Source: Hypericum androsaemum (taxonomy: Eukaryota > Streptophyta > Magnoliopsida > Malpighiales > Hypericaceae). From it: a stretch of DNA of 64,000 nt. Both the position numbers and the translations under genes were made by a program. A model generated the notes under the pieces. It ran no database searches. It was not told the origin of the DNA and worked only from the letters and a program-made list of their open reading frames with translations. This document shows positions 36,303 through 46,830 of this stretch, piece after piece; position 1 is the stretch's first letter, and each line of letters begins with the position of its first letter. Location: the NCBI GenBank assembly GCA_963995505.1, contig OZ023193.1, positions 6,780,521 through 6,844,520 of the forward strand. Reading direction: 5' to 3'.

Positions 36303-36505
36303 AGTTAATGCCTTGATTTTAAACATACATTAAGTGCATATAATTAATGATTTTAAGCAGACAATAAACGCATACTATCTTGAATATTTACTTGTGTACA
36401 TTTGTATGTATTATAATGATTTTCTTGTAATCTCATAAATGCTAGTTGGAATCCACCTCAATATATATGGCAATTTTCTGCTCCATCCATAGCTAATAAC
36501 TGTTT
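36303..36505. other. TNL-1 3' flank
   Basis: 3' UTR and spacer ending in the 9-bp target duplication TAACTGTTT (36497-36505) of the Mutator-like element. Confidence 0.5.
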
Positions 36506-36828
36506 GGGCAAATTACTCTCAGGTCCTTGGTTTATTATTTTATTACTTGAAAGTCTCTAACTTTTCGAAATAGTATATGTCATCCCTGCTTTTTAGAGAA
36601 ATGTTGGTCTCAGGTCTCTGGCTGACGTCAGCACCTATTTTTCATTTTTTGTCATGTGAAATGACCAAAATACCCTCGAACAAAAAAAATAAAAATTTAG
36701 GGCAAAATAGTGATAAGTCCTTGTTATTTGAAAAAATCAATTAATAAGGACAGTCTAGTATTGTTTGCTCCCTCTTGTTTTCAAAATCAATTGATTAGTC
36801 CCTGTACCTGAGTTTACTTCATTTTCTT

Positions 36829-37689
36829 CATGGTTTTAAAAAATGACCCGGAGATCGACCCGGGATTTCTCCCGTCCTCTGGGTCGAATGGTCCGACCGA
36901 TCAGACCATAACTTTTTGTTTTTGTATTTTAAAAATTAATATATATGTAGTACCTAAAAAGCCACAATCAGGCCCAGGACCAGGCCCATGCACGCTAAGA
37001 AAGGCTTGCACTACAAACCCAATGTAACAAAATCTAAAGCCCATTGTAAGCTATAACTAAAGCACACAATAGAGAAAATAATAAAGCAAGCTCACACGTG
37101 ACAAATCCATAAAAGCAAGCACACTAAACTAAAGCGCTTCCCACTGCAATTAAAGTACACACTGTAACCCATCCAACAACAGCATACCTTCTCGTCTAAC
37201 CTTCAATGACTAATCAAATGAACCCAGAAACTAAAACAACAAATATATTCTCAATCCAAGTAAAAGGATAACAAGCTTACCAATGGTAAAAACTAGGTCC
37301 TCTTGCCAACCCCAGGCAGAATCTCCAATCAACGAAGTGACGAAGACGACGAGGCGGCGGTGCCCGACCAGAGACTTGGAATTTTTTATTTCGGGGTTGT
37401 TAGAGTTTGCGGCAAGGGTCGAAGCTCTCAAGGGTTTCTTGAGATTATCTCTGGTTTTTTGGTTTTGGGGAAAAAAATTGGGTTTATGTACACTTTTCCC
37501 CCTTTTTTGAAGGTCTAGTATGAACCGCTCCTGGCCGGTCGAGACGAGGGTACAAATCGTCCGGTCGGACCAGTTTTTGAGCGGTTTATATGCCACCCGT
37601 CTCAAAGGCAAAAAAATGACCCACTGTGACTACCGATTTGCGGTCCAACTAGTCGAACCACCGGTCGGACTGCATTTTTTAAAACCATG
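36829..37689. mobile_element. non-autonomous hAT element nested in the MULE
   Basis: 861 bp with 17-bp perfect terminal inverted repeats CATGGTTTTAAAAAATG and a perfect 8-bp duplication ATTTTCTT (36821-36828, 37690-37697), as expected for hAT. No transposase. Interior has CCGGTCGGAC-type inverted motifs near both ends. Confidence 0.85.
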
Positions 37690-37805
37690 ATTTTCTTGGA
37701 ATATGTTATTTAAAATATCAAAAATACCCCCAAGTCCACAAAACAATTACAGAATGCCATTGACAAAAACTTCCTTCTCCACCTCTCCAAATTTCCTCCG
37801 ACACC

Positions 37806-37819
37806 CCCCCCCCCCCCCC
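37806..37819. repeat. poly-C tract
   Basis: A run of more than ten C bases inside the MULE; exact ends uncertain. Confidence 0.6.
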
Positions 37820-39358
37820 TCTTTGGTGCCTTTGGTTCTAGATGCTTCTCACTCTCCCCAACTCATAGATTACTATCCTCCTAGTTGGGTATACCTATAA
37901 ATCTTACTTTGAGCCACCGATACAAGAGACTTAAAGGGAATATCCATAATTGGAAGAGGAACAAGTGGAAAGGAAGGGAGTATTGATAGCCGTCGTGAGG
38001 AGTCGACGATGGAGATGAGATTGGAAAGGAAGGAGTGGTCGAGGATCTCCTTCTCTTGTTCTCGCTGGTGTCTTTCTCGTTGGCTAAATAGACGGAGCCA
38101 GTGTCGCCTGGTCTGAGCCGATTTGAGAGGAGCCAATGGAGGAGGTCATTGTGGAGTCTACTCTGACGTGCCCATCATTGTGTAGTCTTTTTTAATTGGA
38201 ATTTTGTAATTGTTTTGTAGATTTAGGGGTATTTTTGGTACTTTACATGTTACTTTCAGGAAAAAATAATAACATTTGGACACAGGGACTAATCAATTAA
38301 TTTTAGAAACAATAGGGACTAAACAATAATGAGTTGTCCTGATTCATGAATTTCTTTAAAATTTAGGGACCTATGACTATTTTGCACAAAAATTTATCAT
38401 CTTCAACCTCAAAACACTCTTGAACACTTTCCCAGAAATCAAAATAAAATTTTTCGAAATCAAATAACAGATTTTTCTATCACCAAATCATCAACCCAAA
38501 TCACATCAAACAACAAAAATATATTAGATTTTTCCAACCCAAATCATCAAGTCCCTATCCCCGGCGAAGGCATCTAAGAACACTAAATCAATTTCTGAGA
38601 CGAGGAGATGGGGAGGCCGACTTCCAATCGTCTTCCTCGCCCAGATCTTCAAAACCACTTCGGTTCATCTTCTACTCACAAATTGAAAACACCATGGAAC
38701 CCTAAGGCATAAAAGTTTTCTCGGTTCGATTTCTATGATTTAAATTTCCATGGTTTAGATTAATTGAACACTAAACCAATTTCTAGGTTCATCTTCTTCT
38801 TGTTGGTCTCAAGAACCCCATGGGCAAAGCCGAAATCACCATCACCATCACCACCACCAACGCCCGGGTTCCGGTTCCCTCCTGCCGTCGCTAAAGGAGG
38901 AGAGGTTAGAGCACTACAACTTCCGGCGTCGGTGTCAACCGGAGGGACATCCACTAGCTCGAGGGCCTCCGTCTTTCTTAATGGACAGCCACGATATCCC
39001 TCGCCGTCGTCTTCCTATAAGGCCTCGGCCTCGTCAAGTACTCCTCGACCCTCCTCACCCTCGTCGCGTGCCCTAAACCTTGTGCCTTGGACTTTTAAAA
39101 GGAATCGTTAACACCCAAACACCCACATAAAAGGAGTCGACCCTCCTCTTCCTGAGTTTCTGTGAAGAAGGATTCGGTTGAAGGAGGCAGTTTCTGTGAA
39201 GAAGATGGAGGAGAAGGAGAGAGGGAGAGGAGACAGAGACGTGGGGTGGGGGTGGTGGATGGGAAGCACGGACGGCATACACTATTTCAGAAAGCCAAGG
39301 ACTTGCGAGTAATAAAATTATAAACCAGAAACCTGAGGGTAATTTGCCCTAACTGTTT

Positions 39359-40514
39359 TGATTCCACCTCAAGATACTTGGAATTCTTGTGCCCCATCAC
39401 ACCACTTACTGTAGGTTGGAAATTTTTTTGGACAAATTATTTTAGGATCTCTAGTGTTTGGAAGAGTTAACTTTTTTTAAAGAAAATTTAGGCAGATTGG
39501 TATTAACCTGGGGGTTCTAAACGGTATTTGATTTTATTCTCCTCACAATCAATTTTTTTATTTCTGCAAGGAGTGAAAGCTGACACACCGACCTCTTAGA
39601 AAACAAAGTAAGATTCGTTGACATTCTAACCACCGAAAAACATCATGCCGTCATTTTATTAGGTTGACTAAATGAATCTCCTTTGGTCTGATGTCTTCAT
39701 CGGTCATTTGTTTCATCATGTAAAATGACTTTCCGTGTCCTTGAAAAATAAAGCAAAAGCTAGAAATTAAATCTACCCCTTTTCTCTACTCCCACTCTCT
39801 ACATCTCCATAAAGTGTCAAAGCACGATAGAAAGTCATTTCATTTGATAAAAAATGAAAAAAATTGATATTATTGTGAAGATTATCACATTGTTGGTAAA
39901 AGTGTGGTGGATTTGTTTATGAAAAATTAATTGTTAGCATCTCATTATCTTAAAATTTTGAGTTAAATATGAAATTTTTAACATTGTATCAGAATGAGTT
40001 AATCTTATGATTATTGTTGTTCTCACTTCTCTCACAATCCTATTTCATTGTACTGTGAAAAATTCGACCAATGAACTACGTTTGAGGAGACGTGTTGAGA
40101 TTTTTGAAATTACACATTGATTGTAACACGTCATCGAAGATCGGAAAGTTAAATTTAACGAAACTAAAGAGGCTCGCATAATAGTTTTTTGAAATATAAG
40201 GGATCCAAATGTAATTTTCTTCAAACACTAGGAACCTTAAGAGAATTGCTCTTCTTTTTTACCGACATTTCTATATAATTTTTTTATATTGAAAATTGAG
40301 GGATAAACTCCGATATATAAAGACAAAAAAATAGTTACATCATAAATAAGTATTCTACCCGCAACCCAGCTTCCTAACCAAAGGTCCCTCCCATTTATCA
40401 CTATGATGGCTAGTACTATTCATAGTGAAAAAACCCTCTACTTAGTGAAAAAACCCGCATGAGGGCAAGAACACCTCGGCAAGTTAGGAACACCGTTCCA
40501 AAGGACACGTATCG
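39359..40514. other. AT-rich intergenic sequence
   Basis: No gene or complete transposon recognised. Confidence 0.45.
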
Positions 40515-40810
40515 AGGTAGTCCAGACACACTCCATAATTCAGTCAAGGAACAGCACTGAAAATTCAGTCAGGGTTATCATCTCGCGGAGGAAGCCCCAA
40601 TTGAGTTGGTCATAAGCTTTCTCAAGGTCAAGTTTAATGACCATCCAGTCGGTCAGGCCAGCCTTGCGAGACATCGAATGAATCGTCTCCCTAATTATGG
40701 CTATATTGTCTGACATATAGCGGCCCAGAATAAAATTGGACTGCGTCGAACTAACCATCACATTAAGAAAGGACTTCAGCTGACTTACCGAGATTTTATA
40801 CATAACACTA
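40515..40810 (-). pseudogene. LINE reverse transcriptase fragment
   Basis: The minus strand reads VMVSSTQSNFILGRYMSDNI, AIIRETIHSMSRKAGLTDWM, VIKLDLEKAYDQLNWGFLRE, then a stop and IMECVW. This is the central RT block of a plant L1-type LINE, better preserved than the LINE at 7-12 kb and in the opposite direction. Both ends are missing. Confidence 0.88.
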
Positions 40811-41271
40811 GTTTAATATGTAGATTTAGATATTAGCACGTCTACGATACAAAAAAGGGAAAAGTACACTTTACTTACCTGTGGTTTCACCGATTTCACT
40901 TTCAGGACTTGTTGTTTCAATTTGGTAATTCAATCCCTGGCTTTAAAATCTTTGACAGTATACGGTCCACTCCGAATGATGGAGATAAAGTGTCCATGTG
41001 GCTTGACACTTAGGCTAATACGACGTCATTTTATATATAACACTAGTTTAATATGTAGATTTAGATATTAGCACGTCTACGATACAAAAAAAAGGGAAAA
41101 GTACACTTTACTTACCTGTGATTTCACCGATTTCACTTTCAGGACCTGTGGTTTCAATTTGGTAATTCAATCCCTGGCTTTAAAATCTTTGACAGTATAC
41201 GGTCCACTCCGAATGATGGAGATAAAGTGTCCATGTGGCTTGACACTTAGGCTAATACGACGTCATTTTAT
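40804..41271. repeat. 235-bp tandem duplication of TIR end plus flank
   Basis: Copy 1 starts at 40804 and copy 2 at 41039, both with AACACTAGTTTAATATGTAG. Each holds about 53 bp of host flank followed by the outer end of the long-TIR element (GGAAAAGTACACTTTACTT at 40858 and 41095). The copies are nearly identical. Confidence 0.9.
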
Positions 41272-42770
41272 TGCCACGTGGCAAGGTGACTGGGTAAGTT
41301 GTTCGACTCGAACTTACTCGGAACGATGGCGTTTTGTGGGCAAATTACCAAATTAATTCCTTCCTTTCTAGATTATTTGATTACCCCTTGCGACCATCCA
41401 TCCATCTTCTTTATCCCACCCTCTCTCTTCTCTCTCTCGAACTCGCCTGTCTCCATCTCCGAGATGGTCCGGGAACGAAGGAGCAACAACAATTATCAGG
41501 TGCGATCATCGAACCAATTCTAGAACTCGTATATCCCTTTCTTCGACAAAAACTACCAAACCCACAAAAAAGAAACTAAAAATCAATTCTTTAACAAAAA
41601 ATTAAGACAGCTGGGGAGCACCCAGAATCGCATAATCCTTACTTTTTTTAAGGAATACGACAATTGAAATACGGGTCGAACTCGTGGATGATACTCTCGT
41701 ACGTGATTACCTGGGGGAACCCACTAATTAAAACGTTCAAATCTTTAATTTTTTTTTCTTAGGAAGGGGGATCTCGAGGTGGGACCCACTTACGAAGAAG
41801 AGGCGAATTGAGAAGGCGATGACGCCGATCAGGACCAGGATGAACAAGAGAGAGCACTTTCCCGAAGGCGTCACGCATCGTCGCCCGGGTGGGGCCCTCC
41901 TCTGAAGATGCCGCCATTGAGGATGATGTGTCCCGCGGCCTCCGCCTCTTTACCCAGTGGTGGACCCCATTCTCCTCCACCCCGATCGGCTGAGTCGCCG
42001 TCGTTCATGGCTTCGTCGACGAGTCCGGCTGGCTCATCCAGCAGCGATGCGGCGATGTAGAGAACACCCAAATCTTGAAACCATATATTTGTCTGAATCT
42101 TTTTGCCCCAACAAGGTTCTTGGTTTTGGGTGGGTTTATAAATTAATTTTAATTTGTTTTGGGTTGGATTTATTAGTTAAATTTGGTCGCGAGGGGAAAT
42201 CAAATAATCTGGAAAGGAAGGGGATAGTTGGACAATATGTAAATGGGGCCCTTTGAAATAATATAAAATATAATTGGCATTAATTTGATAATTTGCTCAT
42301 AAAATGCAGTCGTTTCGAGTAAATTCGAGACAAACAACACCTTACCATGTGGTAATAAAATGACGTTGTATTAGACGATGTGCAGCACTGTCGAAGCCGA
42401 GCACTCGGCCTATTATTTTATTATTAAAAGAAAAAATTTGATGTTTTAATGATTTCCGCTCGGCCGAGCGGATTGGTTGGCCAATCCCGCTCCCGAGCGG
42501 ATTGGTTGGCCCTTTTTTTTCATTTATCTAACTATCTAGTTATTTCTACTTGGCATAATATTATTCGTAAAAATAGATTTATTTGGATAATATTTTTGTG
42601 GTTAGCTTATCTTTAGCAATAAATTTAAAAAATAATTTAAAAATTATTAAATTTTGTATCTCTATAAATAGAGTCCAATGTTAACATATTTTCATATACC
42701 ATCTAAAATTCTCTCTTCTTTCACTACATAATCTCTTCTTATAAATTGTCTCTATTATATTATTTCTATT

Positions 42771-43844
42771 ATGGATCCAAATGATCCTAATTTTTCAAAT
42801 TATCACTCATTCGGATCTTATAATCCTTCATCTTATCTAAATTCTGGAGAGTATCCGAACTCTCCACCATTTTATACCTCTCAATTTTCGCCAAATCTTT
42901 CCCAAATGCCATTGTTCCAACACCAACCCCCCCCCCCCCCCCCCCCCCCCCAAAAATATTCCACAACACTTATCCTTCGATGGAGCTAGCCAGGTTAAAA
43001 CTAAAAAGCCTGCACTAATTAATTGGGGTGTCAAAGAAGAAATTGCCCTAATGTCAGCTTACATCTTCTGTAGCGAAGATAGTGTTATTGGAAAAAATCA
43101 GAAGAGTGCCTCGCTATGGTCCCGAGTGAGTGATTTGTACCATGAAGCTCAAGCAGAAAAATCGGAAGAAATCCATGCAAGCAATGTGCCAGCAATAAAA
43201 GGTCGTTATAAACGACTTAATGAAAATGCTGCAAGGTGGGTCGGTGTCTACCGAGAAGCATTGAAAAGGAAACGGAGCGGCATGAGCGAGGCAGATGTTG
43301 AGGCCGAAGCTCAAGCACTTTATGAAAAAAAAGGTGGAAAAAAATTTACTTACCTTGTTATTTTTAATGAAGTTATGTGTAAATCTCCCAAATGGCAAAT
43401 TGAAGAAGGAGATCGCGTTGCAACAAATTTTCCTCTGCAGAACGAGGAGGAGGAAATAGAAAGTGCTGGGAGCTCGAAGAGGTCAAAGAATACCGAAGAA
43501 GGGGATTATTCAATCCCATCTAACTCAGAAGATCCAATCACCAGGTCTGCAACACTTTCCCGCCCTATGGGCAGAGATGCTGCCAAAAAAAAAAGAAAGG
43601 AAAAGGTAAAGCATCTAATGATGTTGCAGCAGAACTTCGTGAGATGAGAATAACTAGAGATAATGAAAATGAAATTTTGATGAAGACATTGGAGATGCAA
43701 CAACAACTGGAGGAAAAAAGGGAGGCCATGAAGAATAAGGAGTTGGATAAAATCATGTTGACTGCTTTGATTTCAAAACAGCATTTATCCCCAGAAGATG
43801 AAGAGTTAAAGAGTTGTCTAATAGCTCGATTGTATGGAAACTGA
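42771..43844 (+). pseudogene. Harbinger ORF2-type MYB/trihelix-like protein, two frameshifts
   Basis: Starts MDPNDPNFSNYHSFGSYNP and has a Pro run, then a trihelix-like DNA-binding domain (WGVKEEIALMSAYIFCSEDS, SLWSRVSDLYHEAQ, KGRYKRLNENAARWVGVYRE) and the NAM-associated C-terminal region (RPMGRDAAKKKRK, later ILMKTLEMQQQLEEKREAMK). In PIF/Harbinger elements this partner helps transposase reach the nucleus and bind DNA. The frame breaks at only two places, a run of 22 C near 42929-42950 and a run of ten A near 43585-43595; both are homopolymers, so either slippage mutations or sequencing errors. Otherwise intact. Confidence 0.85.
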
Positions 43845-44155
43845 TTAGTTATAATCTGTTCTTCATTTCTTGTAATTTGTTCTTCAGTTATTGTAATTTT
43901 TTCTTCATTTCTTGTAATGTGTTCTTCATTTAATGTAATTTGTCTCGTACCTATTGTGTTGTCACTTCACCTTTGTCATCCACCCATACCCACACCCACA
44001 ATTAATGTAATTTGTCTCGTACCTATTGTGTTGTCACTTTACCTTTGTCATCCACTCACACCCACACCCACAATTATGGTAATTTATCTCGTATCTATTC
44101 TATTTATATTGGTGACCATCACAAACTTAAATCCAACCCATAATTCTCTTCACAA

Positions 44156-45980
44156 ATGTCTCACAGTGAAAATATATTAGATTCAGATTCAAGTGATAGT
44201 GATGCATTCACTAGAGTTGTTGATGAATGGAAAGCACGAAGAAGAGAACAGAATCGACGAATTGATCACTTACTTGAGGATGCGTTCGTAGTCAATCCTA
44301 GTCTGATCCTTGTAGATCCACCACCGGCAAGGCGAAGGCGATATGTCAATAGGGAATGAAGAGTTTGTGAGGAGCGTTTGATGAATGACTATTTTGGTGA
44401 CGAGCCAACGTATTCAGCTGAGGTCTTCCGGAGAAGGTTTCGGATGCAAAGATCGTTATTCCTTCGCATTGTGAAGGCGGTTAGTGCCAATGACATATAT
44501 TTTCAACAACATACAAATGCTGCAGGTACCCTTGGTCTGACAGGCATGCAGAAATGTACCGGAGCCATAAGAGTGTTAGCTTATGGGACATCAACTGATG
44601 TCGTTGATGAATACCTGAGAATGGGTGCATCTACAACACGGCAACCCCTCATTAAGTTCGTAGATGGTGTAATTTTCTGCTTTAGAAATGAGTATTGTTG
44701 GGTATGGAGACTTCGGACACCGGGGGGGCGTAGCCCCCGTCCAGAACTGGTACGCAATGTGGCTGGACCAACTAGCGATCGCAAGTCCTCAAGAGTTACA
44801 GAAAGTCCCCTATTCGACCCAACTTGCGATCGCAAGTCCTTCAGGCACTATAAATATCCACTTCTCGAACACTGTGCTGTATCTTCTTCTTTCTTTAGAA
44901 ACAGAAATAGAGAGAGAGAGTATAGGAGAGAGAAACTACCATTGTTGAGCCTGCGTAGCTCCAAAGTGTACATCGAGTGTATTAGTGAAATCTCTCCTGG
45001 CTTGGTACGCCCCCGGACGTAGATCGTTCAAGATCGAACCGGGTTACCAAATCTGTTATTCTTTTTTGTGTGTAGGTCTTCTTTATTCGTAGTTGTGGTT
45101 GATCTCCTCACTGTGTTCATGGATCTTGCTTCGATGTTGTTCGTTGCATTGTTTGGGTCCACGAGAAAGTGGGTTCTTTCCCAACAAGTACCTGAGAAGG
45201 CCCAACGCACAAGATTTGGCAAGACTACTCTACGTTGGGGAACACGTGAATTCCCAGGCATGATAGGTAGTATTGATTGTATGAACTGGGAATGGAAAAA
45301 TTGTCCCAATGCATGGGCTAGGCAATATGCAGGACGAAGTGGAAAGGCTACAATAATTCCGGAAGCAGTTGCATCATATGACTTATGGATATGGCATGCT
45401 TTCTTTGGAACACCAGGTACTCTCAATGATATTAATGTACTAGAACGATCTCCTGTTTTCAGTGATGTCTTGGAAGGTAGAGCACCAAAAGTGAGTTATG
45501 TCGTTAACAATCGACAATATGATATGGCATATTATCTCACTGATGGGATATATCCCATATGGGCTGCTTTTGTCAAGTCCATTACATCTTCTTCAACCTT
45601 AAAGCACAAGTTGTTTGCTGAACATCAAGAGGCTGCTAGAAAGCACGTGGAATGCGCATTTGGAGTTCTACAAGCTCGTTTTGCATTCATTCGACGTCCA
45701 TGCCTTCTTTGGGACAAGGAGTTAATGGGAAGAATTATGAAGGCTTGCATCATATTGCACAATATGATAGTAGAGGATGAACGAGACACATATCTCCGTT
45801 ATCATGATCCGGCTGAATTCTGTAATGAAGATGACAATGAAGAACATTTTCAGTTCTCGCATCAGAAATCTATCCACCTACATGACTGCTAGAGAACAAC
45901 TTCGCAATAGAAAAGCTCATAACGCTTTGAAAAGTAATTTAATTGAGCATATTTGGCAAAAGTTTGGAAACGATAATTAA
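44156..45980 (+). pseudogene. Harbinger DDE transposase (ALP1-like), interrupted
   Basis: Begins MSHSENILDSDSSDSDAF; an in-frame TGA at 44357-44359 follows NRE where relatives keep Arg (CGA to TGA). The reading continues RVCEERLMNDYFGDEPTYSA and YGTSTDVVDEYLRMGAS, and is cut by a 491-bp solo LTR at 44696. After it come the catalytic residues: D at 45275-45277 (GSIDCMNWEW), D at 45428-45430 (GTLNDINVLE) and E at 45650-45652 (KHVECAFGVLQARF). Two further frame changes lie near 45237 and 45860. The end IWQKFGNDN stops at 45980. Dead, but with few lesions. Confidence 0.9.
44696..45186 (+). mobile_element. solo LTR inside the transposase gene
   Basis: 491 bp, TGTTGGG...CCCAACA, flanked by AGTAT (44691-44695) and AGTAC (45187-45191), a 5-bp duplication with one change. 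TATA box CTATAAATA at 44848-44856, then a GA-rich leader. The U3 core has GCGATCGCAAGTCCT twice. Related to the solo LTR at 54152. Confidence 0.9.
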
Positions 45981-46090
45981 TTATGTAATTCGAAATTCCT
46001 GTATTTGTAATATGAAAATTTCATATTCGTAATTTATCATTTGTACCTCAAATTATTTTTATCTAATTTAGTATTTCAATTTTTGCTTTT

Positions 46091-46420
46091 GTAATTTTAT
46101 GACTTAATCACAATATTTAATCGTGTTATTGAAAACATAATTATTTTTGTAATATATAATTTTAATCTAAATATATCAGAGTAGATAATATGTGGATGAG
46201 AGAGAAATTAATTATTTATTCTGTGAAATGGGTTGCTGATGTGGGTAGAAAATATGTAATTTTATGACTTAATCACAATATTTAATCGTGTTATTGAAAA
46301 CATAATTATTTTTGTAATATATAATTTTAATCTAAATATATCAGAGTAGATAATATGTGGATGAGAGAGAAATTAATTATTTATTCTGTGAACTGGGTTG
46401 CTGATGTGGGTAGAAAATAT
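46091..46420. repeat. 165-bp tandem duplication near the Harbinger right end
   Basis: Copies 46091-46255 and 46256-46420 are almost identical. Each ends in GGGTTGCTGATGTGGGTAG, which also occurs once more at the element end (GAGTTGCTGATGTAGGTAG), giving three copies of a possible transposase-binding motif. Confidence 0.9.
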
Positions 46421-46830
46421 GTAAGTGGATTGGATTGGGTAGAAATTGGGTATAGAAGAGAGAGAAATTAATAATTTATTTCGTGACCTAGATTGGATGA
46501 GTTGCTGATGTAGGTAGTCTTAGCCTACGTGGCAATTCACGTGGACGTTTTTATTCCCATCATCAGAAGTGGACCGTATACTATCATAAATTTTAAAACA
46601 CAGGAATTGAATTACCGAATTAAAATCACACGTCGTGAAAGGAAAACCACGGGATCAGTAAAGTGTAGTTTTCCATAGGTGACTTGCCGTAGATTCCCGT
46701 GTTGGTGGGACCTACCAACAAGACCGACTTTGCCAACGGCAACTCCCAAAAAAGTCGAAGTCGTCTCTCAATCGACTGTTGAGCGAGTCCTGGAAACTGC
46801 GATCGGTTAGGAGAGAGAGAGAGAGAGAGG

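Larger units (their letters stand above)
36506..39349. mobile_element. non-autonomous Mutator-like element
   Basis: Terminal inverted repeats of about 75 bp: GGGCAAATTACTCTCAGGT at the left and GGGCAAATTACCCTCAGGT read inwards from the right. Flanked by a perfect 9-bp duplication TAACTGTTT (36497-36505, 39350-39358), the Mutator hallmark. No transposase found. It holds a hAT element at 36829-37689. A GC-rich stretch at about 38800-39260 (Pro/Ser-rich frames on both strands) may be a captured gene piece, but I recognise no family. Confidence 0.88.
42374..46519 (+). mobile_element. PIF/Harbinger transposon, nearly complete
   Basis: 4.1 kb with both Harbinger genes, flanked by TTA (42371-42373 and 46520-46522). 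Removing the element and one TTA restores a continuous copy of the other arm of the host element (read inverted as GGCTAATAC), which proves the borders. The ends, GACGATGTGCAGCA and GACTACCTACATCAGCA read inwards, are only weakly inverted. It is interrupted by a solo LTR at 44696-45186. Confidence 0.88.
41095..46674. mobile_element. long-TIR DNA element, split by a Harbinger insertion
   Basis: The left arm 41095-41370 reappears inverted at the right in two pieces, 42265-42373 and 46520-46674, split by the Harbinger element. Matching blocks include TACACTTTACT, CGGTAATTCAATTCCTG, AGTATACGGTCCAC, ACGTCATTTTATT and GCAAATTATCAAATTAATGC (each with few mismatches). No target duplication was found, perhaps because of the 235-bp duplication at the left end. 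No transposase of its own. The interior (about 41760-42060) is GC-rich and may be a captured gene piece; no family recognised. Confidence 0.75.

Noticed and set aside
38760..39111. Pro/Ser-rich frames on both strands inside the MULE
   Set aside because: Low-complexity GC-rich sequence open on both strands; no recognisable domain, so kept only as a possible captured fragment.
41759..42071. Two minus-strand frames in a GC-rich patch
   Set aside because: No family recognised, no splice sites or start supported; mentioned only within the long-TIR element.
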